Below, in pieces: positions 41,983 through 49,971 of a stretch of DNA of 64,000 nucleotides (positions are counted from its first letter, which is position 1; each line of letters begins with the position of its first letter). The stretch lies in contig NZ_JBFAZX010000012.1 in NCBI RefSeq assembly GCF_040689395.1, forward strand, positions 62,001-126,000, given 5' to 3'. Position numbers and translations under genes: made by a program. The notes beneath the pieces are model-generated. The model worked only from the letters and a program-made list of their open reading frames with translations. It had not been told where the DNA came from and did no database searches. Origin of the DNA: Dactylosporangium sp040689395. GTDB lineage: Bacteria > Actinomycetota > Actinomycetes > Mycobacteriales > Micromonosporaceae.

Positions 41983-42175
41983 GGCGCGGCGAACGCGGGC
42001 CTCGTACACGGCCGGGCGTTTGTGTGCGGCGCGGCGAAGGCGGGGCTCATACTCGGCGGGGCGTTTTGTGCGCGGCGCGGCGAACGCGGGTCTCGTACAC
42101 GGCCGGGCGTTTGTGTGCGGCGCGGCGGGCGTGGGCTCATACACGGCGGGCGTTTGTGCGCGGCGCGGCGGGCGT
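41983..42175. repeat. Tandem repeat, about 45-bp period, 4-5 copies
   Basis: Units starting GGCGCGGCG at 41983, 42028, 42074, 42119 and 42162 share CTCGTACACGGCCGGGCGTT and TTGTGTGC. Copies vary by 1-3 bases in length. It occupies the gap between the phosphopantetheinyl transferase start and the PaiB gene. Confidence 0.88.
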
Positions 42176-42247
42176 GGGGGCGAGGCCTATCAGGCGGGCC
42201 GTCGTGCAGCGTGCGGGCGGTGCGTCAGGCAGCGTGCGGCTGGCGAA

Positions 42248-42865
42248 TCAGGTGGGCAGGCGGCGCAACAGGTGGGCCCGGGCCTCGGCGTCCATCGGGC
42301 CGTTGCGGGCGGCCAAGCGCGCGGCGAGTTCGTGGCGGTGCTCGGGGGTGCGGTTGCCGGCGTACTTGAACTTGCCCGCCACCGACGTGATCGTCAGCTC
42401 GATGCCGCGGATGCCGGACAGCTGGCGGTCGTCGGGGAGCACCGGGGCGCGGTCCGTCGCGGGCTGGAACTGGGACAGCTGGCGGCGCAGGATCGCGGCC
42501 TTCTCCGCTGGGTCGTCGACGACACGCACGTCGCAGGAGAGCTGGACCGAGGCATAGTACGAGGTCGGCACGCCGTCGCGGGGGTCGCTGCCGGGCTTCG
42601 CGTTCCAGTCCGACGGGACGTAGACGTAGTCGCCGATCACCGTGAGCAGGGCCCTCGGGTGCTCCTGCAGGGCCGGCCACACCGGGTTGGGTCGCGCCAG
42701 GTGGAGCCACACGCGGGCGTCGCCGTCGAACGAGAAGTGGGTCGGAACCACCACGGGCAGGTCGCGGTCGCGGCCCGAGGCGATGAGCTGGCCGAAGTCG
42801 TGGGCGGCCAGCCATTGCCGCCATTCGGTCTCGTCGATCGGGGCATCCCACGGGTGTACCAGCAC
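42248..42865 (-). CDS. PaiB-family FMN-binding protein
   Basis: A 205-residue protein of the PaiB/FMN-binding split-barrel family (LVHPWDAPIDETEWRQWLAA, LPVVVPTHFSFDGD, GDYVYVPSDWNAKPG, LTITSVAGKFKYAGN). Family members act as putative negative regulators of sporulation or protease genes, or as flavin-binding proteins. I take the GTG at 42865, which matches the usual family N-terminus; the frame is open further to 42991, but those residues are a duplicated tail of the neighbouring oxidoreductase. Confidence 0.9.
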   Translation of the reverse strand: MLVHPWDAPIDETEWRQWLAAHDFGQLIASGRDRDLPVVVPTHFSFDGDARVWLHLARPNPVWPALQEHPRALLTVIGDYVYVPSDWNAKPGSDPRDGVPTSYYASVQLSCDVRVVDDPAEKAAILRRQLSQFQPATDRAPVLPDDRQLSGIRGIELTITSVAGKFKYAGNRTPEHRHELAARLAARNGPMDAEARAHLLRRLPT

Positions 42866-42913
42866 GGATACCAGGATGCGCAACGTGCGCCGCCAATTGA
42901 AAGGCCCAATCCG

Positions 42914-43036
42914 CGTCGGGCGGCTTGCGGCCTGGGCCCGAAGTATGCGCTGGACTTGTTCGGCTAGGACCTCGCGCGGCGCTCTGCCCATGCGTGACGC
43001 CAGTGGCGCGCAGGCGCTCGCCGGCCGACCGGTGGC
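42914..43036 (-). pseudogene. Decayed duplicate of the FAD-oxidoreductase 3' end
   Basis: Forty-one codons (ATGRPASACAPLASRMGRAP ... RILRAQAASRPT) match the last 41 residues of the adjacent oxidoreductase (ATGQAAGVCAALASRIGKAP ... RVLRAQGASLPT) at 29 of 41 positions. The copy lies 147 bp further on, in the same frame, seven codons after the TAG. It has no body of its own. Confidence 0.88.
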
Positions 43037-43057
43037 GCCGCTGATCGGCGGACCGAT

Positions 43058-44470
43058 CTACGTCGGGAGGCTTGCGCCTTGGGCCCGTAGCACCCGCTGG
43101 ACCTGTTCGGCCGGGATCTCGCGTGGTGCCTTGCCGATGCGTGACGCCAGCGCGGCGCAGACACCCGCCGCCTGACCGGTGGCCATGGAGATCGGCATGA
43201 TCCGGTAGGAGCTGTGCGCCACATGGTCGCCGGAGATGCAGCGACCGGCTACCAGGAGGCCGTCGGTGTTGCGGGGGAGCAGCGTGCGCAGCGGGATCTC
43301 GTAGGAGCGTCCCTGCGGCACGCGGCGCAGGATCGTGCCGGGGCCGTTGGGGTTGTGGATGTCGACCGGGTAGGCACCCCGCGCGATGACGTCGTTGAAC
43401 GAGCGCGCGCTGAGCACATCCTCGCCGGTCAGCTGGTAGTCGCCGAGCACTCGGCGCGTCTCGCGCACGCCTACCTGCACGCCGCTCTGGATGACATACG
43501 ACTCGGCGAAGCCCGGCACCCGGTTGTGCAGGAACCGCGCGATCTGCGCGAGCTGGCGGTGCGTGGTCAGCTCGGCCCGGGTCAGGTCCCACACGCTGAT
43601 GCCGAGGCCGCCGAAGCGCGTGGAGTTGACCGACACCTCGTCCGGGTGCGGCGTCGCGAAGAACAGGATGTCCTCGCGCGGCAGCTCGAGCTCGCCCGCG
43701 TCGCGCGCCTGACGGATCAGGTCCCACAGTCCGTGTACTCCTCTCCACTGGTCGGGGTGTCGCTGTGCGTAGTCGAGGAACCCCGGCCGATCGAAGTTCC
43801 CGACGCGGAACATCAGCGTCATCGGCTGGGTCAGGCCGTCCTCGGGGCGGCCGATCTCATAGGGCGCGCCGGCCGCCGCAGCGAGATCGCCGTCGCCGGT
43901 GCAATCGACGACGACGTCGGCGTCCAGCACGACCGGACCGGATTTCGTCTCGAACACGCAGCGCGAACTGCCCTCGGGCAGCGGCATGAGATCCGAGGCG
44001 AAGGCATGCAGCAAGAGTCGAACGCCGCAGCCGTGCAGCATGTCGTAAGTGACGAGCTTGAGGAGCTCGGGATCGAAAGGCACGGTATAACCGGTGCTCG
44101 GATCCGGTGGGGTGGCGCCCCCTGCGCGGACCAGGCGATCGAGCAGGGTCCATAGTACACCCGCGACGACGGGCTCGCCTTCACCGTGATCGGTCGGTAA
44201 CAGACGGTTCTCGTTGCCGCCCACGGCCTGTTTGATCTCATTGTGGAAGCTCATCAGCGGCATGACGAGCGCGGCCGTGGCGTTGCCGCCGAGGAAGCCG
44301 TACCGCTCGACGAGGACGACCTCGGCCCCCGCCGCGGCCGCACCCATCGCGGCGCCGAACCCGGCCGGGCCGCCGCCAACCACAAGGACCTCGGTGTGCC
44401 CGCCATGGACGGCCGTTCGCGGTGGCAACCGCACCGGCGCGAGCCCGCTCGGCCGCTCCAGCGCGCTCAC
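43058..44470 (-). CDS. FAD-dependent oxidoreductase (PF12831-like)
   Basis: A 470-residue flavoprotein. The dinucleotide-binding motif is VLVVGGGPAGFGAAMGAAAAG (about residues 27-47, shown in part), followed by VVLVERYGFLGGNATAALVM. A second FAD contact is VVDCTGDGDLAAAAG, and the C-terminal seal is GLLVAGRCISGDHVAHSSYR. This group oxidises unknown small substrates. GTG at 44470 is chosen because the 39 residues upstream are Arg/Ala noise. Next to a PaiB gene; a 147-bp tandem duplicate of its 3' end follows the stop. Confidence 0.9.
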   Translation of the reverse strand: MSALERPSGLAPVRLPPRTAVHGGHTEVLVVGGGPAGFGAAMGAAAAGAEVVLVERYGFLGGNATAALVMPLMSFHNEIKQAVGGNENRLLPTDHGEGEPVVAGVLWTLLDRLVRAGGATPPDPSTGYTVPFDPELLKLVTYDMLHGCGVRLLLHAFASDLMPLPEGSSRCVFETKSGPVVLDADVVVDCTGDGDLAAAAGAPYEIGRPEDGLTQPMTLMFRVGNFDRPGFLDYAQRHPDQWRGVHGLWDLIRQARDAGELELPREDILFFATPHPDEVSVNSTRFGGLGISVWDLTRAELTTHRQLAQIARFLHNRVPGFAESYVIQSGVQVGVRETRRVLGDYQLTGEDVLSARSFNDVIARGAYPVDIHNPNGPGTILRRVPQGRSYEIPLRTLLPRNTDGLLVAGRCISGDHVAHSSYRIMPISMATGQAAGVCAALASRIGKAPREIPAEQVQRVLRAQGASLPT

Positions 44471-44603
44471 GCCCGGTCCCCGCACCGCCCGTCGGCGAGC
44501 GGCACGGGCTCCAGCCGCTCGCCGCGCGACGCCCGCGGCGACGGCGCGCCCCACCCCGAGGGCCGGGTCTGCGGACGGCCGGCCCATCCAGCGCGCTCAA
44601 GGG

Positions 44604-45752
44604 TCACACGCTCACCACCGGCTCCCGGTCGGCGACCGGCGCGATACGGTCCAGCTGCGCGCCCAGGCGTCGCCCCGTCTCGGTCGCGCGCTGGCGCAGC
44701 CCCGCGACCCGCGTCGCGATCTCCTCCTGGCGCTGCGGCCGCTCGTCCCACAGGCGGTCGACCTGGGCGATCAGCGGCCCGGCCGCCTCCCGCACGACCC
44801 CCAGCGGAACCGGCGCGCCGATGCGCTGCGCGAAGTCGAAGACCTTTCCGGCGTACGGCAGTGCCAGCAGCGGTACACCTGAAAGGGCCGCGAAAATCAG
44901 GAAGTGCAGGCGCATGCCGACGGCCAGGTCCAGGTGCCGCATCAGGTCCAGCACCTGGCCCGGGCGGTACTGCCCGTTGAGCACCCGGCAGTGCTCGGCC
45001 GCGGTCATACGCGAGAGCACGGCGTGCGAATGGCGGATGTCGGAGCGCTCCATCGGCACGAAGACCAGCGACGCGTCGAGCCGGTGCACGATGAAGTCCC
45101 CGACGTGGGCGAGCAACTGGTGGTACTCGTCGGCGGCCAGGTGCTGCGCGGCGCGGCCCGGTTCGCGTACGCTCATTCCGACCACCCGCCGCCCCGGCGG
45201 CAGCGAGTCGCGTAATGCGCCCGCGTCGAACTCTTCCGGCTGCAACAACAGGGCGGGGTCCGCGGTCACGACGACGGGCGCGGTCACGCCCGCCTCCTCC
45301 AGCGCCACTTTCGACTCGTCGTCGCGGACGGTCACCTCGGTCGCCGCGCCGAGGACGTCGCGCGCCATCGTGCAGTCGAGCTCCTCGGTGAGCGGGCCGG
45401 CGCCCACCGCATAGGTGAAGACCGGCACGCGCTGCTCCTGAGCGGCGCGAACGACCCTCAGGTAGCGGCGCGCCTCGGTGTCGTAGAGGATCCCGCCGCC
45501 GCCGAGGACGAGCAGGTCAAGGCGGGAAAGGGTCGCTGCGGTACGGTCGCGGCCGACGCCCTCCCACGGCGCGACGGTGACGCCGGGGTATTCCCGTGCG
45601 GTGTGCTGGGGGTCACGGGAGAAGACCAGCAGGTCGGCGTCGGGGCGCCTGGCCCGCAGGTCCGACAGCAGGCTGGCAAGGATCGCCTCGTCGCCGAGGT
45701 TGTAACCACCGTAGGAGCCGAGGACGCCCACCCTCGGGCCATGTTCCAACAT
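44604..45752 (-). CDS. Polysaccharide pyruvyl transferase family protein (CsaB-like)
   Basis: A 382-residue glycan-modifying enzyme of PF04230. Signatures: GVLGSYGGYNLGDEAILASL at the N-terminus, LDLLVLGGGGILYDTEARRY, and the C-terminal catalytic region DLAVGMRLHFLIFAALSGVP with LPYAGKVFDF. It would transfer pyruvate from PEP onto a cell-surface sugar as a ketal. Cytoplasmic. No glycosyltransferases are adjacent. ATG start at 45752. Confidence 0.93.
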   Translation of the reverse strand: MLEHGPRVGVLGSYGGYNLGDEAILASLLSDLRARRPDADLLVFSRDPQHTAREYPGVTVAPWEGVGRDRTAATLSRLDLLVLGGGGILYDTEARRYLRVVRAAQEQRVPVFTYAVGAGPLTEELDCTMARDVLGAATEVTVRDDESKVALEEAGVTAPVVVTADPALLLQPEEFDAGALRDSLPPGRRVVGMSVREPGRAAQHLAADEYHQLLAHVGDFIVHRLDASLVFVPMERSDIRHSHAVLSRMTAAEHCRVLNGQYRPGQVLDLMRHLDLAVGMRLHFLIFAALSGVPLLALPYAGKVFDFAQRIGAPVPLGVVREAAGPLIAQVDRLWDERPQRQEEIATRVAGLRQRATETGRRLGAQLDRIAPVADREPVVSV

Positions 45753-45853
45753 GACACGCCTCCCCCCTCGCCGGTGCCCTCAAACCCGGTTCGCCGGATG
45801 GCCGACACTACCCACGGGCGAAGTTGTCACACCCGACGCTTATGGTGGATTTC

Positions 45854-46870
45854 GTGATCCACCTTCCGGCCGTACGGCGTGGACCGTTACGTGCCATCAG
45901 CGCCCGCCTCGGCCTCGCCGTCGCGCTGGTCGTCGCGATCGTATTGATCATATTCGTTGATCGCGACGGGTATCGCGACGTCAACGACGACGGGCTGTCG
46001 CTGCTCGACTGCTTCTACTACGCGGTCGTGACGCTCTCGACGACCGGATACGGCGACATCACCCCGGTGTCGGAGTCGGCCCGGCTGGTCAACATCGTGA
46101 TCATCACCCCGGCGCGTGTGCTGTTCCTGATCATTCTCGTCGGCACCACCCTCGAAGTCCTGACCGATCAGTACCGCACCAACCTCAGGTTGCAGCGGTG
46201 GAGGAAGCGCGTGAAGAACCACGTCATCGTCTGCGGCTACGGCACCAAGGGCCGTGCGGCCGTCGGCACTCTGCTGGAGAACGGGTTCGACAAGTCGCAC
46301 GTCGTGGTCGTGGAGAGCGACCGCGCCGCGCTGCGCCAGGCGACGTCCGAGGGCCTGGTCGCCATCGAGGGCTCCGCGACCCGCTCGGGCGTGCTGATGG
46401 AGGCGCGTGTGCAGGACGCCAAGGCCGTCATCATCGCCACCGACAGCGACGACGCGTCGGTGCTGGTCACGCTCACCGTCCGCCAGCTGACCGCGGGCAA
46501 GGTGTCGATCATCGCGGCGGCGCGCGAGGCCGAGAACGCGCCCCTGCTGCGCCAGTCCGGCGCACACCACGTCATCGTCTCCTCCGCGACGGCCGGCCGG
46601 CTGCTCGGCCTGTCCACCACGGCGCCGCCGCTCATCGAGGTTGTCGAGGACCTGCTCACGCCGGGTCAGGGCATGGCGCTGGCGATGCGCTCGGCCCGCC
46701 GCGACGAGGTGGGCTCCTCGCCGCGCGAGCTCAGCGAGCTGGTCATCGCGCTGTTCCGCCGCGGCAAGGTGCTCTCCCTCGCCGAGCCCGAGGGCACCAC
46801 GATCCAGACCGGCGACATGATCGTCTACGTCCGCGACGACCGTCCGGAGTCGATCCCCGCCATGCCGTAG
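45854..46870 (+). CDS. Potassium channel with TrkA/RCK domains
   Basis: About 338 residues. Two membrane helices flank a pore loop with selectivity filter TTGYGD (about residue 62): a KcsA/MthK-type two-helix channel. A regulatory module follows: RCK-N with nucleotide fold VIVCGYGTKGRAAVGTLLENG and VVVVESDRAAL, then a TrkA-C domain ending GDMIVYVRDD. I prefer the GTG at 45854, which lies seven bases after a TATGGT box (leaderless); the ATG at 45842 is an alternative. Ligand-gated K+ flux. Confidence 0.92.
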   Translation: MIHLPAVRRGPLRAISARLGLAVALVVAIVLIIFVDRDGYRDVNDDGLSLLDCFYYAVVTLSTTGYGDITPVSESARLVNIVIITPARVLFLIILVGTTLEVLTDQYRTNLRLQRWRKRVKNHVIVCGYGTKGRAAVGTLLENGFDKSHVVVVESDRAALRQATSEGLVAIEGSATRSGVLMEARVQDAKAVIIATDSDDASVLVTLTVRQLTAGKVSIIAAAREAENAPLLRQSGAHHVIVSSATAGRLLGLSTTAPPLIEVVEDLLTPGQGMALAMRSARRDEVGSSPRELSELVIALFRRGKVLSLAEPEGTTIQTGDMIVYVRDDRPESIPAMP

Positions 46871-46880
46871 GGTTCCACGG

Positions 46881-47417
46881 ATGGCGGCGCGCATCGGGGC
46901 ACTCATCGCGACCGTTGTGCTGTTGTTGCTGGTGGGGACGCCGGCAGCGGCGCACGGCGGGGCATCGGTGACCGTCCACTCCGATGGCCGCGGCTCGGTC
47001 TGGATCACCGCCCAATGGCAGGACGGCCACCCCATCACCGAACCCACCACGGTCACCATGACCGCCTCCGCCGACGGTGCCGCCTCGCTCGCCCCAGCCG
47101 TGCTGCGGCAGACCGGCGACGAGCGGGGCACCCAGACGTACAGCGGCACCCTGGACCCGGGCGCCTGGCGCGTCGCGATCGACCTGGCCACCCCGGTCAA
47201 CGGCCACTGCCAGGCCCTGATCGAGGTGGCATCGGCCGCCGCCACGCCGCAGCCCACCGAGGTCGCCTGCCTTATCCCGGCCACCGCGCCCTCCGGTGCG
47301 GCCGCCCCTCCGGCGGCGTCGGCCGGCGGCAGCCTGACGCCGCTTTGGTTCACCCTGGGCGGCCTGGCCGTGGCGGCCGCGGTGACCGCCGCGGTCCTGG
47401 TCCGCCGCCGGTCCTGA
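46881..47417 (+). CDS. Secreted, C-terminally anchored hypothetical protein
   Basis: A 178-residue protein with signal peptide (IGALIATVVLLLLVGTPAAAHG, in part), a beta-rich outer domain (VWITAQWQDGHPITEPTTVT, TYSGTLDPGAWRVAIDLATP), a Pro/Ala linker and a C-terminal helix (LGGLAVAAAVTAAVLVRRRS). The mature start AHGG and overall plan resemble CopC/YcnI-like envelope proteins. It follows the channel gene by 10 bp. Function unknown. Confidence 0.8.
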   Translation: MAARIGALIATVVLLLLVGTPAAAHGGASVTVHSDGRGSVWITAQWQDGHPITEPTTVTMTASADGAASLAPAVLRQTGDERGTQTYSGTLDPGAWRVAIDLATPVNGHCQALIEVASAAATPQPTEVACLIPATAPSGAAAPPAASAGGSLTPLWFTLGGLAVAAAVTAAVLVRRRS

Positions 47418-47450
47418 TTTTTTGTCGTACCCCTGTTCTAGGTTGTCAGC

Positions 47451-48560
47451 ATGAACGAGGTGCTGACAGCGATCGATCCAGCGGAGTGGCGCAACCGGCT
47501 GGACTCGATGCTGGACGAGCACCGCCGCCGCCACGCCCGCCGCGCCGCGATCAGGTCGGAGTTCGCCGAGGCGCGCCGCCGCGGCCTGGAGCGGCGCCAC
47601 GCGGAACGACTGGCCCGCCTGGACCGCGAGGCTCGCACCGCGGAGGTCACCGCCCACTGGGCCGAGCGGGACGCTCGTGCGGCCCGCCTCCGCGCTCCCA
47701 CTGCTCCACCCACGCGCCACGCAGGCACCACTCCCACCGACGCTCTGACGTCACCGCCGGCCGCTCCTGCCCCGGCTGCTGTTCCGGCGTCACCGTCCGT
47801 CGCCCCTGCCTCGGCCGTTCGCCCGGCGCTTCCGTCCGTCACTCCCACCCTGGCCGTTCGTCCGGCGCCTCCGGCCGCTGCTTCTGCCCACGCTGCCGAT
47901 GCCGCGCCAGTGTCCTTGCCTGTTGCTCCTGTTCTGGCCGCTGATCCCACGTCTCCGGCCGCCGCTCCCGCTCCGGTTGCTACGGCCGATGCCGCTCCGG
48001 TGCCTTTTCCCGTTCCCGCCGCCGCTCCTGTGTCGGCTGCTTCTGCTGTTGTTCCTGTGCCGGCGGACGCTGCTGTGCCCGCCGTGCTGCTGTGCCGCAC
48101 TCTGTTCCCGCGCCCGCCTGTGCTCCCGCGCCCGCCTGTGCTCCTGCGTCGACCACTGTTGCCGCGCCGGCCGCTGCTCCCGTTTCGGGCACTGTCGCTT
48201 TGTCCGCTTCTGCTTCTCTTCGTTCCTCTACTTCTGCTCCTGTGCCTCGGTCAGCGCTTGGGTGTCCTCTTGCGCCCGGCTGGACTCTCGTCCGAGTCGG
48301 CTCTCGCTCGGGAGTCCCCGGCCTCGCGGCCGTGCTCCCGGGTGCGGCGTCTTGCTCGGCGGCTGTGCGGCGGGTGTCCGGCCGGCTGCGTTCCTGCAGT
48401 TCGCTCCTTGGGCGAGGGCCGCCGGCCTGATCTTTGTGACGTCGCCGCGCCGGACGGGATCCGGTTCGGATTTCAGCCGGTTCCGCGGTGGTCCGTGCGC
48501 TACATCCAGGTGAGGCGGAAGGAGGATTGTCAGCCTGGGGCGCTAGGCTCGCTGCCGTGA
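47451..48560 (+). CDS. Hypothetical protein: coiled-coil start, low-complexity remainder
   Basis: Residues 1-85 form a credible charged coiled coil (EWRNRLDSMLDEHRRRHARR, RRRGLERRHAERLARLDREA). After about residue 90 the frame becomes Ala/Pro/Val-rich; from about 48080 it turns to Pro/Leu/Arg/Cys sequence, while the +2 frame continues the Ala/Pro/Val character to about 48430, suggesting a frameshift in repetitive DNA. The last 40 residues look ordinary again, and the TGA overlaps the sigma-factor GTG. The true extent is uncertain; the first 90 residues are the best supported. Confidence 0.45.
   Translation: MNEVLTAIDPAEWRNRLDSMLDEHRRRHARRAAIRSEFAEARRRGLERRHAERLARLDREARTAEVTAHWAERDARAARLRAPTAPPTRHAGTTPTDALTSPPAAPAPAAVPASPSVAPASAVRPALPSVTPTLAVRPAPPAAASAHAADAAPVSLPVAPVLAADPTSPAAAPAPVATADAAPVPFPVPAAAPVSAASAVVPVPADAAVPAVLLCRTLFPRPPVLPRPPVLLRRPLLPRRPLLPFRALSLCPLLLLFVPLLLLLCLGQRLGVLLRPAGLSSESALARESPASRPCSRVRRLARRLCGGCPAGCVPAVRSLGEGRRPDLCDVAAPDGIRFGFQPVPRWSVRYIQVRRKEDCQPGALGSLP
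48544..48549 (+). promoter_or_regulatory. Probable -10 element of the leaderless ECF sigma gene
   Basis: TAGGCT is followed by seven bases and the GTG at 48557. The identical TAGGCT-N7-GTG arrangement precedes purC at 59611. Confidence 0.5.
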
Positions 48561-49105
48561 CTGGTGAGGCCGACGGCGAGGCGGATGCGGCAACCGCGGC
48601 ACTGCTGGCCGCGCGGACCGGCGACGAGCGGGCTGCGGCCGCCTTCGTGCGGGCGACGCAGACAGAGGTGTGGCGGTTCGTCGCCGCGCTGGTCGGGGTG
48701 GCGCACGCCGATGACGTGACGCAGGACACCTACCTGCGCGCGTTCCGGGCCCTGCCCGAGTTCGCGGGCCGCTCCTCGGCGCGGACCTGGGTGCTGGCCA
48801 TCGCGCGCCGGGCGTGCGCCGACCAGGTGCGCGCGGCGGTGCGTGCGCGCCGGTTGGAGGCCCGGGTCGTGGCCGAGCCGACCACGCTGGCTGAAGGCGA
48901 CCACGCTGGCCTGCACGCCACGAACGCCCTGGTCGGTGCCCTTCCCGCCGAACGCCGCGTGGCGTTCGTCCTGACGCAGGTGCTCGGCGTCTCATACGCG
49001 GAGGCCGCCGAGATCGAGGACGTCCCGATCGGCACGATCCGCTCCCGCGTCGCGCGGGCCCGCGCCGACCTCGTCGCCGCGATTGCGGCCGCCCGGGCCG
49101 GATGA
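48557..49105 (+). CDS. ECF RNA polymerase sigma factor
   Basis: A 182-residue group-IV sigma factor. Region 2: FVRATQTEVWRFVAALVGVA, HADDVTQDTYLRAFRALPEF. Region 4: LVGALPAERRVAFVLTQVLG, VSYAEAAEIEDVPIGTIRSR. Resembles SigC/SigL-type actinobacterial ECF factors. The stop overlaps an ATG (ATGA) where an anti-sigma gene would normally begin, but the sequence beyond is minisatellite-like and has no zinc-finger motif. Confidence 0.93.
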   Translation: MTGEADGEADAATAALLAARTGDERAAAAFVRATQTEVWRFVAALVGVAHADDVTQDTYLRAFRALPEFAGRSSARTWVLAIARRACADQVRAAVRARRLEARVVAEPTTLAEGDHAGLHATNALVGALPAERRVAFVLTQVLGVSYAEAAEIEDVPIGTIRSRVARARADLVAAIAAARAG

Positions 49106-49971
49106 GCCGGTACCGCCCGAGCGACCCCACCACCGCGACCGCAGTCAGGTCCGCGGCCTTCCCGCCGCCGCGTCGCCGCACCGTGCCTCTTGCCGCCCCG
49201 CTGCGCCATCCGCCGGTCGCGCCGTCGGGTGCTCAACTCGCGACATCCGCCCGCCGCGCTGTGCCGTCCCCGGTCGCGCTGTGCCGTCCCCGGTCGCGCT
49301 GTGCCGTCCCCGGTCGCGCTGTGCCGTCCCCGGTCGCGTTTCGCTGTCTTCGGCGCGCTGCGCGCTGCTCGCTCTCGCGGCATCCGCCGGTCGCGTCGCT
49401 TGTTGTTCGGTCGCGCGGCATGCGTCGGTCGTTCCGCTCGCTTCGTTGCTCGCACCGGCCGTTGGTCGGTCGCTTCGTGGCGGGTGCTGCTCGTGTGGTG
49501 CCGTTGGTCGGCTGTGCCGCGCCATCGATCGGTTGCGCTGTGGGGGTTGCTGCTCTTGCGCCGTCCGTTGGTTGTGCGTGCTGTGTTAGCCGTTGGTCGT
49601 GCCGCGCCGCTTGCTGCTCGTGCTCTCGGTCGGTTGTGCGGGTCGTTGGTCGGTCGCGCTCTGGGGTTGCTGCCCGTGCGGCGCCGTTGGTTGGGTGTGT
49701 CGTGCTGGCTGGCGGTCGTGGCGGGGCGGCCCTGGGAGCGAGGGCCGCGGGGTTCGTCGCCTGTGCGGTCGGTGCTGGCGGCGCGATGACTACAGCTTGC
49801 CGGGGTCGGCAGGGCGTTGTTGCGTGTGGGCGGCGGGCCCTGTCGTTCAAGGTTGTCGGGTCGGTCGCGCGGTGGCGGTGGGAGTTCGGGGTGGCCGAAT
49901 TTACTGGGCTGGCGGTGAAAAGTGCCTGGGAGAAGGCTTGGGCGCGTGATGGGAGGGCTCGTGACTCGTGA
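49102..49971 (+). CDS. Doubtful frame in a low-complexity region after the sigma gene
   Basis: The frame opens at an ATG overlapping the sigma stop (ATGA) and stays open for 289 codons. After the first 25 residues (SRYRPSDPTTATAVRSAAFP) it is composed of repeated Arg/Cys/Val/Ser words generated by tandem DNA repeats. All frames are open here because of base composition. It could be an anti-sigma gene overwritten by repeat expansion, or not a gene at all. Confidence 0.2.
   Translation: MSRYRPSDPTTATAVRSAAFPPPRRRTVPLAAPLRHPPVAPSGAQLATSARRAVPSPVALCRPRSRCAVPGRAVPSPVAFRCLRRAARCSLSRHPPVASLVVRSRGMRRSFRSLRCSHRPLVGRFVAGAARVVPLVGCAAPSIGCAVGVAALAPSVGCACCVSRWSCRAACCSCSRSVVRVVGRSRSGVAARAAPLVGCVVLAGGRGGAALGARAAGFVACAVGAGGAMTTACRGRQGVVACGRRALSFKVVGSVARWRWEFGVAEFTGLAVKSAWEKAWARDGRARDS
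49261..49340. repeat. Perfect 20-bp tandem repeat, four copies
   Basis: GTGCCGTCCCCGGTCGCGCT is repeated at 49261, 49281, 49301 and 49321 (the last copy has one change). It is the ordered core of an 800-bp stretch (49150-49900) built from degenerate GTTGGTCGGTCGCG and CATCCGCCGGTCGCG words. Confidence 0.95.

Noticed and set aside
41983..42175. CRISPR array
   Set aside because: The 45-bp units are contiguous, with no unique spacers between repeats and no cas genes in the window.
49102..49971. Whole 289-codon frame as an anti-sigma factor
   Set aside because: No His-x3-Cys-x2-Cys motif or membrane helix; after 25 residues it is repeat-derived. Listed only as a doubtful feature.
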